Part shown: piece by piece, positions 12,565-26,100 of the stretch
How positions within the stretch are numbered: position 1 is the first letter of the stretch
Layout: every line of letters starts with the position of its first letter
Assembly (NCBI GenBank): GCA_035610365.1
Contig: CM069439.1
Span: 22,891,533 to 22,955,532 of the forward strand
Reading direction: 5' to 3'
DNA length: 64,000 nucleotides
Origin: Aquatica leii
Taxonomy: Eukaryota > Arthropoda > Insecta > Coleoptera > Lampyridae
Notes under the pieces: generated by a model
What the model saw: only the letters and a program-made list of their open reading frames with translations
Told to the model about the DNA's origin: nothing
Database searches by the model: none
Translations under genes and position numbers: made by a program

Positions 12565-12859
12565 TAGCTGCTTTTTTTGACAAAAATATTTAATAATCAA
12601 TTTGTTTTGAAACAAATTTTTATATGATAAAATCTATATTTATTGGTAACATTTCTCACTGGGTTGAAAATCTTTAGATTTGTAACACAAGACATTTTTG
12701 CTTGTTTTTGTTTACGGTCAACAAGTACAAAACAAACAAAATGCGAATTTGAGGTTACAAATCATTGATTGATGCAGTGAATCACGAATTTTTAATTTTC
12801 CAGAAGAGCAGCAGGTTCCGTAATTGCACGGTTTAAGTCTCAGCAAATATAGGTCATTA

Positions 12860-13690
12860 AAGAAAGGCAGAGTTCTGATGAAATGGTGTAACGTGGTATG
12901 TGCTTCAGATAGAGTCGCGTTTGACATCGCAGGACCGTTCGTAGAATCTAATATAGAAAATAATACTTTTTGGTGGCGATAGATTACTTCACCAAATGGA
13001 CGGAGATCAAAAACCAGAAACAGTCGCAAATATGTTAGTGGAGAAGTTTTTTTGCCGGTTTGTAGTTTTGTTGAAAGTACATTTCGATCAAGGTCGAAAC
13101 TTAAAGTCTGTCTTGTTCCAAGATGTTTGCCAACTGATAAGAATCATGAAAACTATGACGACACCTTTTCATCTATTGATGGGATAGTCAAACGGATGAA
13201 AGGAACAATGGGAAAGTAGGTATAACCAAAATACTATGCAAACATCAAAAATAGGAGAACAGAATATAAAGATAAAGTATTACTGCATATTAATGATGTA
13301 TACGACCGTATCCGAGAGATAATACCGGCGATAACCACGTTGCTCAAACACAGTCCAGAACTAGAGTAATCAGTAGCAGAACCAGGAATAAAGTTAGTGG
13401 AATAGACTTCAACCGATTCATGACTATGTACGGAGGCTCTAGAAAGGCTTAGTTTTCAATTCTGAGGTGCAACTAGACCGCTTTAAAACACTAGGAAATT
13501 ATACCATTGTAAGCTGTGTATGTCAAAAGTAAGCAGTAATCTTTAGAAACAACTTTGAGTGGTTGCATAAAGCAACCATTGGTCGGCAAAGTCTTAAACT
13601 ACGTGATAACCGACGCCAAAATGGGGAAATAAATGTCGTTCTCCCTTTGGTTTTGCATTCCACGTTCTGAGAAAAACAGTCTTGAGAAAG
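12860..13690 (+). pseudogene. Ty3/gypsy integrase plus TARG1-like macrodomain remnant
   Basis: From about 12910 the + strand reads, across several frameshifts, a gypsy integrase core: VAFDIAGPF (first catalytic Asp), DYFTKW-like and VEKFFCRF (13037-13064) segments, FDQGRN (second Asp) and VKRMKGTMGK, the VERMNRTM equivalent carrying the catalytic Glu region. Downstream, 13395-13440 reads IDFNRFMTMYGGSRKA. This is followed, with more frameshifts, by segments resembling the TARG1/OARD1 macrodomain (YTIVSCV and VGKVLNYVITDAKMG). The same order occurs at 23.6-24.2 kb. It is full of stops and not functional. It lies just upstream of HAT1 with no visible influence on it. Confidence 0.65.
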
Positions 13691-13699
13691 GGGCTTCAT

Positions 13700-14106
13700 A
13701 ATTTTATAAAATTCCGCTTGCCAGTTTATTGGAATACTATGTTTTAATTAGTATTTAGAAATAAAAAATTTAAACAAGTCATTTAAATTTAATTTATTCG
13801 TCTTTCTGTCAGGACTCTACTAATAAATAACAACTTTAGAATTCATATTTAGGTGTTGATTATTTCGAATCGAACTGTATATAAAAATATTCAGTTAGTC
13901 ACAGTAGTCAAATTTCAATGAAGGTTAAAAAAAAGTAATTCAAAATTATAGTGTAATCTCATAATAGTTGAAACAAATTTTAATGTTTCTATAAACAATA
14001 ATGTACAATTATTTAACCTGTTGAACGGACGGCTATAATTATTTATTTTTAAATTAATTTTTTTTTTGTAAATTCATTTCAAATTTATATCAATTTGTTG
14101 CTCACA
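13700..14106. other. Region upstream of HAT1
   Basis: AT-rich, with no repeat or open frame I can assign. It must include the HAT1 5' UTR and possibly the core promoter, but I see no convincing TATA or initiator arrangement. Confidence 0.4.
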
Positions 14107-17100
14107 ATGAGCGAAGAAAGTAATTTATCAAGGAATCACAATACTAACGTACCTAAAAATGATGAAGAGGAAAATGTTCCTTGTCGGTTGTATTATGCCG
14201 ATGGCATGCAAGTAACCTACGTTAACATGGGTATGTAAAATTTTAAACATTTACATCTTGCTCTTACTTTGGTAGTTCAGTTTTTACTAAAGATGACCTG
14301 AAATCGGGACATCCACAACGGTCATTTCGCCCGGACATGGTTCATCAAGTATTTGATAAAGAGTAAGTTGTTTAAGATCCATGTAGAAATAATTCTTTAG
14401 TTTATTTTAGTGGTATTATTTATGGTTACCGTAATTTAAACATCGATATATATTATCTGGCAAATTCGGCACAGGCTTTTGTTGATCTGAAATACACCGA
14501 TGCAACCAACGATAAAATGCCAAATCACACTAAACCTGATGATATTATGTCTAAATTAACACCTTGGTTACCCGAAGATTATTGCGCTACTAAGGAAATG
14601 TTTTTAAATGCAATTGAAAATGAAAACCATCATAAGATGTATGGAGAACCGATTGATACATTTCAGTTGCATAATGGTAACTTGAACAAATTTTATTTAC
14701 TTAGTATTTATGTTCGGTGTGTCGTTTATTTTATCATTTCACAAAAAGATTGGTGTCATGCTAAATCTAGTGCGTTATGAATCTATTAGTTTCATTCATA
14801 ATAGGCTGTATTAGGTGATGATCAAAGAAATTCAGTGGTGCATAATCTTGTGAATTTGTTTCTTTGTACCTGGGGCTTTTGAGAAAGAAAACTGTGGTGA
14901 AGCAATAGTGTTTGAATTGATACCACTGAAGGACCAAAGATAAAGTGTGATCAGAAGTCTCATTATGATGACCTCCAATGTTTCTTTTTCTGTAGTTCTG
15001 CTTATGATTTTTTGATAATTTTGCATGATGTAGATTGAATAAAATCAGAATCGGTTGGTTTAGGTATTTGGAGCAGCATCTACAGAAGCGTGTTATTGAT
15101 TCCTCTGGTTTTATTAAGGCAAAAATAGCAATCTTCAACATTGTTGTTATGTTCTCTGCAGCAGATAGACAAAGTTTAAGAATGTCCAGAAAATCCCAGG
15201 GGTTCACAACCTGAGGAAAATTTACGGGTGTCAAGTTAATCATAGATTTCAGCCATAAAAATTAACTTCCAGTTTTTCATCTTAATAAATTAGAACTATC
15301 TCAAAGTGATATATCTTTCGATATTGATACTAAATGATAAAAACAATCAATATTTGAAAAAAAATTATTTTAACAATCTTCATAGTTAAAACCATTTTCT
15401 GCATCAACGCTTATTTTTCGCAATGAAGTGCATTTCTGATTTTTCTGCGAATTGACATACGTATAGAATAGGTATTAATAAACAACATATCAAAAAATTA
15501 GGATGTGGTTATTTCTATAATTAAAAATAATTTGATTCAAAGTTGGGCTAGCGCGTTACGATGCTGCATGCTTACAGCCCCTAATTATGTCGTTTTTTCG
15601 CAATGTCAGCTATTCTGATTTTTCTGCAAATTGACATACGTATAGAATAGGAATTAATAAACAACATATCAGAAAATTCGGATGTGGTTATTTCTATAAT
15701 TAAAAATAATTTGATTCAAAGTTGGGCTTGCGCGCCAAGATACAGCAAGTCAACGGCAATTAATTAAAGTCGTTTTTTCGCGATGACGTGCTATTCCGAT
15801 TTTTTTGCAAATTGACATACGTATAGAATAGGAATTAATAAACAACATATCAAAAAATTAGGATGTGGTTAATTCTATAATTAAAAATAATTTGATTCCA
15901 AGTTGGGCTAGCGCGTTACGATGCTGCATGCTTACAGCCCCTAATTAAAGTAGTTTTTTCGCAATGACGTGCTATTCTGATATTTCTGCAATTGACATAC
16001 GTATAGAATATAAATTAATAAACAACATATCAAAAAATTAGGATGTGGTTATTTCTATAATTAAAAATAATTTGATTCAAAGTTGGGCTAGCTCGTTACG
16101 ATGCTGCATGCTGACAGCCTCTAATTAAATTCGCAATGACGTGCTATTCTGATTTTTCTGCAAATTAACATATATATCAGTACCCCAGAGCTAAACTGTA
16201 TTAACTGCCAATCTACAAACTTTTCAGGAGAGCGATTTAAAGTCTCTAAGAGTACTTGATTCCGTCTGGTTCTTCTATTGTAGTGCCTAGTGGTTGAAAA
16301 AAAATTGTGTAGTATACTTTGATACCCCAAGTTTCATATATGAGTACTAAATTAGAATTTTTTTTTTCTTTGAAAAAGTGAACTTAATACTATCTAGTCC
16401 GCAATTAATTATTATACTGTGGAGATAATATCAGTAATGCCTCGAGATAGTTTGTAATTGATGAGGAGATAATACAGGGTTGAATAACACAACTTGTAAT
16501 ATGTTAGTGTTTAATTTTTTTTTTTGAAGAATATAATGATAAATTGGAGACAATTGTAAAATAAAAGTAAATTTCGAAATTATTGTCAGGTTCCATCTCT
16601 CCGTTCATAAAAACAAAATCGAAACTCTCAAGAAAACACCAAAATGAGAACAAAACTTAATTTTTTTGACAAAAGTAAATTGAGCTTAGAATGTCAATCT
16701 TTTTGATAGATAACATTGTATTGCGCGAAACATTCTATGCTGAATTCACTTTTGTGTAGCAATAAGTTATGGAAAAAAATTCATATATCATCACTAGCTG
16801 TATCAGAATGTGACAAGTTCTGATAGAAACTATGAAATAGACTTGGGATCCAATGTAGCAAACTCTTAAGGTGATTGTATTTTTTGTTGATATGCATTTG
16901 GGCTGGTTTCGGATTGGAGGAAGATCAGTTGGAAATGTTGATCTTCTGGTATTTCTTCTAAGATCAACGGATTGAAATTCTGAGTCAACATCAGTCTTGA
17001 AAAACAGGATACCAGTGGCATCACGGCGTATTTGCAGATGTACAACTTTAGACATTTGAAAGCCACTTTTTGTTTGGGTTTTCTTGCGATTTACAAAGAA

Positions 17101-20100
17101 TGAGCTCGTATTATTATAAAGTGATTTAAAGTCTTTGAAATCTGCGACTTCCATATTAATTACATTGAAAGGCTTTGATCGACAGCAGAGCCTAGCTAGC
17201 TGCTGCCAGTCTCATGGAGTCATTATTTTCAAAAATGGAGTTTTAGTTCGTTCTCTCTCGATGAGAGAGTGGTTGCTATCTACTTCTATATGCGTGTGAC
17301 CGCGCAACAGAAATTTATGATTAATCACTTCTAAATTAAGATGTTCATGCATCAGCCATTACTATGATTATGTTGCGATTCTGTGCAGGACAATTGTCTG
17401 ACCAAATATTAATCTCAGAAACATTTTCTGTCAATGTTGTGGCCCATTTAAGAATTCCTGAAGCCGTTTTATTTGCTTCACGTTCAGCTTTTGATTCATC
17501 CCACATAACACAAGTTGTACAGTTAGCAGAAGAATCGCAGATTGTGTAGTTATAGGTCCAAAGTTTCAATTTATAAAAGCTTTGTGCATTTGTGAGTACG
17601 GGTGTTGGCAAACATTTTTGTAAGTCGACAGTCAGTAACTTCACTTTTCCTCCACTTTGTGCTGCCCTTTCCTTATCGGCTTTCTTAAGTTCATACCTTT
17701 TGTTGGATTCTAGGAGATGTTCCTGGTACGGATTCTCAATGTTCACTATATCGGTAGATTGTGTTTTCGCTAGCATAAACTTATCACATTCATCACATGT
17801 GTCATTGTAAGGTAATTTAAATGACATATTAAATTCTGTATTGAATATTTTTGAATACAGCCATGACTTACCAATGCTCTCATCGGGCAGATTATTTTCT
17901 GTGCACTCAGTTCTATAGAGTTCATACATTCTAGTTATATTAAGGTCACATCCAAAGTATTTCCGTTCGGAACGTTGTCTGGAATAGTGGGAAACTTGTT
18001 GATGTGATCTCGAATCCCTTGTTCAACAAATTCAGGGATTTTATTAGCAGCATCATGCTTACCTCTATGGTTTTCTTCAATTAGACCACCATCCATTTTT
18101 TTCCTAATAGATGTTGTGACAAAAGTTTCCGAAATACACAAGAGTGGAGAGAAAGAACTTTTGACAAACATCTATCTTTATTTTGTTCACATCAAATGTG
18201 TAACGCCTAGTAAATTGTCTTTTACCAGACCTGTGTCCTGTTGACTCACGCCTACGTTCCACAGGAACACACCGCAGCATTGTTAAAACAAACTGTCTTT
18301 TCATATCCATATTTTTATTAGAATGCCAAAATTCAGAGTTTATCGATTTTCTTTGATCCTCCGATATCTTGCTCCTACATTTAAGAATGCAAGTCTCGTT
18401 GCATGGTGGACCCACCTGTTTTGCTTTTATAATTTTTTTCTTACTGTGATGTTCCTCTCCACCAGATACTTTTTCTTTTTGCAAATCTTTTTTCCAAATC
18501 TTAGGATTTGACTTCCTCTTTCTTCCCTTGGGTACAGCTCCAGTCTTCACATCAGCTGTTTGATGGTCTACTTCCAAGTCACTTTCGGATTCTTCTTTAC
18601 TGTCAGGTTCATAAGTTTCATCAGCTACAGAGTCATCAGAGTCTACGCCAGTGAAATCTAAAGGAGAATAATTTTCAATTTCTGTGATTGTAGCTTCAGC
18701 CTTTTGTGTATCACATTCCACAACACCTGAATTAATCGTGGAAGTAGGAGGCCGAACTGAAAAAAAAATCTATGGAGTTTACATCACCAGATCAGAAAAC
18801 GAGAATTCCTACCTGTGTCTAAAGCGTTGTTTTGGTTCGCTTCTCTGTTGTTTGTGGTATCACATGGTTGTTTCGTCCTATCATCATCTTGCTTTTGAAA
18901 TTCCAAAACAGCTTCAAAAACAAAAAAGGACTCAGATGGATCTGGCTGACTTGATATGATTGAACGAATGAAGAACACACAATTATGTTGATTTCCAGAG
19001 TACGAGAAATTTCAGAAAATGTAATTTGTTATACTTTGTCCTTGAAAAAAACTACAATGATTAGCGAAACGTACGTCGTATATCGAAATGAATAATTCGT
19101 GAAATCCAGCATAATTTCGTGTTCTTCATTCATTCACTATAAAAGGGCAATTATTATTGTAAGGAGATTAATTTGATTGCAGAAATTTTTAGTCATTGGA
19201 GACAAATTCAAATATTATAAGAGTCGCAAATTTTTGGGCAAATTTCCAGCAGATCAAGATAGTATCTCTTGATTTTTTTATTCTAAAAGAAATATTAACT
19301 CCAACGAATAGTTGTACTCCAAGTAGTTCAAAACAGTATTATCTCCAGTAATGATAAAATGGGTAAAATCAACTAGTCTCAACTTTTCCTTTGAACTATT
19401 GAATAAAGTTTTGTACAAGAAAATAAAACTATATTACTCGATGCAATGTGAAGAATAGTTTTTTGTTTCCTTAATTTTGAATTCATTGTTTTAGTAGCTA
19501 ATATGTACAAGATTCTTACCAGTTTCTAGGTTAGAACTACCAATATGTTCAAGAACGTCTTGATTTCTTTCTGAAACATCTGAAGAATTGTCAGGAGAAA
19601 TAGGGTAGTTTATATCAGACGGTACTTCAACCATTTGCATAATTTTTTTTGTTCTGTTTGACATTTTCAAGGAGATACTGAACACAAGCACTCAAATCAC
19701 CAGACAGGAACGAACAGGTTGTTGCGTTGCGAAACGTGAATTCAATATTGTATTGAACAAAATGCAATACCTATGGACTTAATAATATTGACAGTGCCGG
19801 ACCAATATGTTGTGTATTAAGTCCATAGATACGATTATTTAGCTTGGAATCAAAATGTCATCTACATACTTAATACACTTCACCTAATTTCGAAGCGATA
19901 TCACGTAGGAGCTAATACTGTTAGCGGAAAACCAATGTTCTGAAAAATTGGAGTTAATACAGTTTAGCTCTGAGGTACTGATATAGAATAGGCATTAATG
20001 AACAACATAGCAAAAAATTAGGACGTGGTTATTTCTATAATTAAAAATAATTCGATTCAAAGTTCGGCTTGCGCGCCTTCTCCAGCGCGAACACATCTTT

Positions 20101-23100
20101 ATACTGCTGGATCAACACTTTTAACTTTAGCCAGCTGCTCTTGGCTAAGGTTTTAGCATTGGGAGGTAAGAATATTCAATAGATGTTGTGGGCCATTCTT
20201 CGGTGACGTATCTTTAGTAGAATTCACATATCTCAAAATTTGAAATACTGCGGCGTCCATTATCACGGTCTTCTTTTTCGACGTTACTGAATCTGAGGTG
20301 ACATTAAAAATCTTTACTGATTGTTCCAACCAGTAGTCTGTTTTTCATCAAGTCAACCCTCCATTGGTTCAATAGCGCGAGTGTAACATTCTCGGAGATT
20401 TCCATCCAGGCGTGCCATCATCACACTTGCAGTGCTTCCAGGCAGAATCACGTTTTCTCTCAATAAGACTTCCACGGCTGCCTTCTCTGACAAATGAAAA
20501 GGAATTTCTTCGCTGTCGATCTTCAGGACATCGTTCTTCATATCCAAATGGAACCCATACTTCTTTATCACGTCCATTCCCAGGATAACCTGATGATGAT
20601 GTCTTCTCGTTTTCCCGTAATATGTCCTGATGGTCTTTGTTGCTCCCGTGTCAACCAGTAACTGAACATTTCGTCCATTAATCTTGCCATGGAGATAAAT
20701 GCTATGCAATTGCTTCCTAGGCGATGCCATTTCAATGGTAATCTTCGATACATGACTAGATGAGATGAGCTTTTGTCTCTTTTGGTCAATTCGTTCTAAA
20801 GTTTTGAGCGCTCTTCTTGTCTTCTTTTCAGGTTTAGTACAATCGTCGTCTTACGTGCCTTATTTCATCGCAGTTCGAAGTCGTCACTTCTTTTTCGCGA
20901 AGTATTCCTCGCGCTATCTTCTCGATGCTTTTTAGTGTCTACGTGGATATTTTTGCAGCACAGTGGAGTTTATGACCGTCTCGTTGCGATGCTTGTTTTG
21001 CTGCTTCAAACTCCAAGGCATACACACTAAAGCGTCATCCAGCGTCTTAGTTCGAGCGTTTCGTTGTCTCGGAGGCCGTCTACAAAGGTTTGAATAGCCA
21101 ATTGCTCTAAGAAAGTATCTGGTGCTGTAGGATACGCAAGTCTTGTCAGTCTGGCGATGTCAGCCTCAAACTCTTGAAGACTCTCCACAACTTTTTGAAC
21201 CCGACTCTTTATTTTGGCTCGGTATACCTGTTAAAGACGAGGATCTCCACGTAAAGTTACTATTAAAGACGCCGCTTTCTGCTTGTTGCTCTAACAATTA
21301 ACTGTGGCTGCGGCTTCAAACTGCTTGTAATATGTTAACCAAGCGATTTTTCCATCAAAATTTAGTGGTACAATCTTAAACTTGTAAGTGGTTTCTTTTC
21401 GATGATCTATTAGTAAGTCCTTGCTTGTGACGCTACCTTCGCCGTGTTAATTCGTTCGATTTATTCTTTCTTCGAACAGTTTCATTTTTCCTAATTTGTC
21501 CTCTAATGCTTCTATTTTCTGATTCATAGATTGGTTTCCGTTTTCTAGAACTGAGCATAATTCTTCTTTTAAATTTAACATATCTGCTTGCGATTCTTCT
21601 TGAACAATTTTGATTTTATTTTGTACACTAACTTGTATTTGTTCCTGAATAGTCTTTATTTGATTTTTGCATGCTTGCTCGTATTTCTTATTTTAAACTT
21701 CTAGAATTTTTCTTCCTTTTCTGACAATGTTCGGACAGTTTTTCTTCCATTGTTCAAAAATTTTCTTCTAATTGCTGAGAGTTTGTGAACAATTTTTTTC
21801 CATATTTCTAGAATTTTCTTTCATTTTTCTCGTATTTTCTTCCATATTATTATTTATCGATTCTTGACCATTTTTAATTGATTCGAGAAATTCAAATAAT
21901 TTTGAATCCATTTTAACTGCTTGCAAACGCGTCACCGGCATAAATTAAAACAAGAATAAAAGGTTTAACAAAAACAGGTTTTAATAACGCTCGATTCTTT
22001 ATTATTAAATACACTACTTTAACGAACTGGAACATTATATAAACAAACACACGCGACCAAGTATTATTTACACAATGTTTCTATTACGGGAGCGATATTG
22101 AATTACTAATGAGTACACTAAAACTGCTACCCCACACCTGACACCACTGCAACAATTTTTAAAACTAAATATTTAGACGCAGTACTACACGTAACTAATT
22201 AAATCTAAAGATATATACGAAAAACACTTATATTAATTTATGTATTACTATCACTAGTCCGCATTTTTTAATTTTATTTGAAACTGGTAATTGTTTATAT
22301 TACAATACGTACGCGACGTATTTATGTTTCATTAGCACCGGTACTTTATTTATTTATCTTAGCACACACGTTAATCACTTATTTATTTTAAACCGACAGT
22401 CTTCTTAACTTAATTAACCACATTCTAATTTTTTTAAATGTTTATTAATGCTTATTCTATACGTATGCCAATTTGCAGAAAAATCAGAATAGCACCTCAT
22501 CGCAAAAAAACTACTTTAATTCGTTGCCGTTTATATACAGCATCGTGGCGCGCAAGCCCAACTTGAATCGAATTATTTTTAATTATAGAAATAACCACAT
22601 CCTAATTTTTTGATATGTTGTTTATTAATGCCTATTCTATCCGTATGTCAATTTGCAGAAAAATCAGAACTTTAATTAGTTGCCGTTGACTTGTTGCGAC
22701 GTGGCGTATGAGGATTGTTAAAAATTTTTTTTCTTTCAAATAATGACAAATATTGATTGTTTTTATTATTTAGTAACAATATTGAAAGATATATCACTTT
22801 GTAACAGTTCTAATTCGTTATTAAGATGAGAAACTTGAAATTAATTTTAATGGCTGAAATCGATGACTAACTTCACACCGCTGGAAAATTTTGTCCTTTT
22901 TAAGGGGAAATTGTTGGAATTCAGAAAGGCATTTTTTGGATTTCTTAGTAATTTGTTTGGCAATTGAAGGGTTTTTTGGGAATTTAAAGGGCATTTGAGA
23001 GAATTTTAAGAAATTTAAAGATGAATTTTTGAGGCATATCTTTTGTGGGCGATTAGGATTAAGTAGAAATGGGTTCAAGAACTTACGTGGAAAATCCAGC

Positions 23101-26100
23101 AACTATAACCAGATAAAAAGAGGATCGACGCAAGAACGCATTTATGTAAAATACCGCCTCTTTAGCCGCGATTAGACTAAATAGCGTACGCATTTCAGTT
23201 TCCTAACGCTACTCTTTTATTGTCCGATTGTGTATGTATAAAAATTAATAGGTACTCTTGAAAAGTAATAGATTTGCGGCGAAAGTACATTCTTAGATAA
23301 TTTGTAAACAGATTTGTTCAAAACATCTTTTCAATTGTTTTTCATTTATTTAGTTAAAAACGAAGTTAAGTTCTATTATTGATTATAGAAGATTGTGTAG
23401 ATACGCAACCATATACGTTTAAAACAAGCACCAAATTTGTATCGTCCGTTAGGGTTCCCTACTTTTGACGAAATAGACCGAAAAAAAGAGCAGAATTTAG
23501 AATGAACGAAGACTGCGAAAATGCTTTCCATCAACTAAAACAGGCCCTAGTTATTTCGCCGATTTAGGTTATTCAAGAAAGAGTTTTTCTACCGGTTTGG
23601 AGTTCCGTTGGAATTATACTCCGACTAAGGCCGCAACTTTGAGTCTGGACTGTTTCAAGAGGTTTGCCGACTGTTGGGAATTAAGAAAACTGGGACGACG
23701 CCTCTCCATCCCCAATCTGATGGCATGGTTGAGCGGATGAATCGAACAATGCGAAAATATTTTGCCAAAATAGTGTCCGAACACCAAAGAGACTGGGATC
23801 AGTACTTTCACCTTTTCCTAATGGCATACCGATCATCTGTTCACGAAAGCACAGGCCAAACATCATCCTCTGTCATGCTCGGTCACGAAATACGACTGCC
23901 ATGCGACCTCCAATTTGGACGAAGACCGGAAGAAGTTGCTGGAGAAGCCAGACGAATATATATATATATATATCATATATAACATCCGAAAACCACCCAG
24001 AGGCAAGCCAAAAGTAGTCCACATCGATCGCCTAGCCCCGTTTGTTGGCGATAACCGCATTACATAAGTTCAGGTCCGAACCAGAGTAATAACTAGCCGA
24101 ACCAGAAATCAAGTCGAAGGAATGGACTTCGATAAGTTTATGCGCATATACGGAGGTTCTGGAAAGGCTAGGTTCGGAGTTACAACCGAGGAAGAACAAG
24201 ACTTGTTCCAAACGATTACGCTGTTGCATATTGCGTGAGCGAGGATCTTAACATGTCCAGAGGGGTTACAGTTAATATTATATTAATTAATAAGAGCACA
24301 GAAGGAGAAGCAAGCTGAGGTTGCTGCGGAGGCACTGTCAGAGACAAATGCTTACTTACCCTACGTTGCCGGAGTCACTGACAGACTAAAGAGGGTTCTA
24401 GGAAAGAAGAACATCACTACACGTTATAACACAGTGAAGAAATAAGATCAGAGACTACACACTAAGGGTATATATAAATTAGAGTGTATGTGCGGCAAGA
24501 GTTACATCAGCCAAACAGGAAGGAGCATTTAGTGCAGAGTTAAAGAACACCAACGAGACGCTCAACTTAGATGCACGGACAAATCCGCAGTAGCGGAACA
24601 TCTACATGAGAATGGAGATCAGCGGATTGATTACGGAAACGTAAAGGTATTAGCACGAAGCAGGCACTTTCACCAGCGAATAATACTCGAATCACTGAAA
24701 ATAATGAAAAATCCTAACAACTTCATTCGTGAAGATGGATACAGATTAAGCAACACATAGAGATCTACGCTGCGTGAAGAACATGCAAGAAGTCACCAAA
24801 CGTCTATGAACGCAACTTAACAGATCAGAACGGACACGGGTCAGCGAAGCGGAGCCGAAAGACTGTACATAACGAGGAACGCAAGACGATAACATCAGTC
24901 TTTAGAAATCTTCTGAAGAAGCTGACAGCATGATCAGCGAAACGTTAAGTAAAAGTTTTGTGACGCGGCAACACCCGAAAAACAGTGCTACAATGATATT
25001 CTGTAACTCTCCTTTTTAATATGTCCCACAAATTTTTAATAGGAGATAAGTAAGGCGATTGTGGTTGCCAATCTAGCAGAAGCAATCTGTTGTTGGCACA
25101 CCACGGCATCGTTACATTGTAACGTTTCCGGCGCACATTCTGAGCCCAGCACACCCAAAAAGCTGTAAACGATACCACAAAAATAATAAAATGGACCTGT
25201 CATTCAATGGGCTACAGTTTGGTTGATACATCTCTTATTCACTAGTAATGCACAGATAAGTATGAAGAATCATACCCCTACGTTGGATTCGTCATAAAAA
25301 TCACACACGACGAGTTCTCAACTCTCTAATTAGTGTACTTTTTAGCACACGTGAGTCGTTTTTTCTTATGCTCCCCTGTAAAGAAGGGCCTCCGGCGAGC
25401 AAGAAAACCACAGAAATATGCTCCCTTTAGTCGTATTCTAATGGTACTAGCAGAAACTAACAGCCCTTGTTCGGTCTACAGTGTACTGCTTAATTCTTTT
25501 GACGATTATATTCTTAGTAGATTGTGAGGAGTTTAGAGGAATTATTAGTGGAATTTGAGGAATTTTTATAAAAAAGGGGATTTGTGGTCCCCTACATTAG
25601 CTCGTGGCTAACCCCTCGAGAAAATCAATCTCAAATATCTGGCGTAGATAGTACACTTAAGAAAAGAAAAAAACGAGACAATACCTCTTTCTAAGTGCAA
25701 ACATATAATTGTGTAAAACGACCCTTAAACGGATAAATTTTCCTCAAACTGTGAACATTTTCGTTTGTTATAAGTTCAAGTTTGCAATGCTAAAGAACAA
25801 TTTTGTCGGTTACAATTTAAAAAAAAAAGTTGATTATACTTTTGCGTGTGAATGAGAACCTAAAAAAAGGGTACCAAATAAGTTTTTAAACTTAAAAAAG
25901 TAAATGACTAGCAAATTGAAGTGGAGTTAAAAAAATTGAAAAGCGGAAAATGTACAATTTTTTTATAACGGATTTATTTAATATAATCTTAAATTAAGGG
26001 TCAAGACAAATTAACAGAAAAATAGTGTTTTGTTTTATCAGTTTGAAGATTTAAGCAAACAAAATTAACGTATTGAATAAAACACTCAAAAATTTTAAAG

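Noticed and set aside
14767-15243. 158-codon minus-strand frame as a host gene
   Set aside because: No recognised domain, no splice partners, located inside a HAT1 intron among repeats; kept only as an unclassified note.
15411-16177. CRISPR-like array
   Set aside because: The roughly 180-bp units repeat over their full length with no alternating unique spacers, in a eukaryotic intron; it is a satellite.
23950-23985. The (ta)n run as a TATA box or origin
   Set aside because: Simple dinucleotide expansion that interrupts a gypsy frame; nothing downstream to support promoter function.
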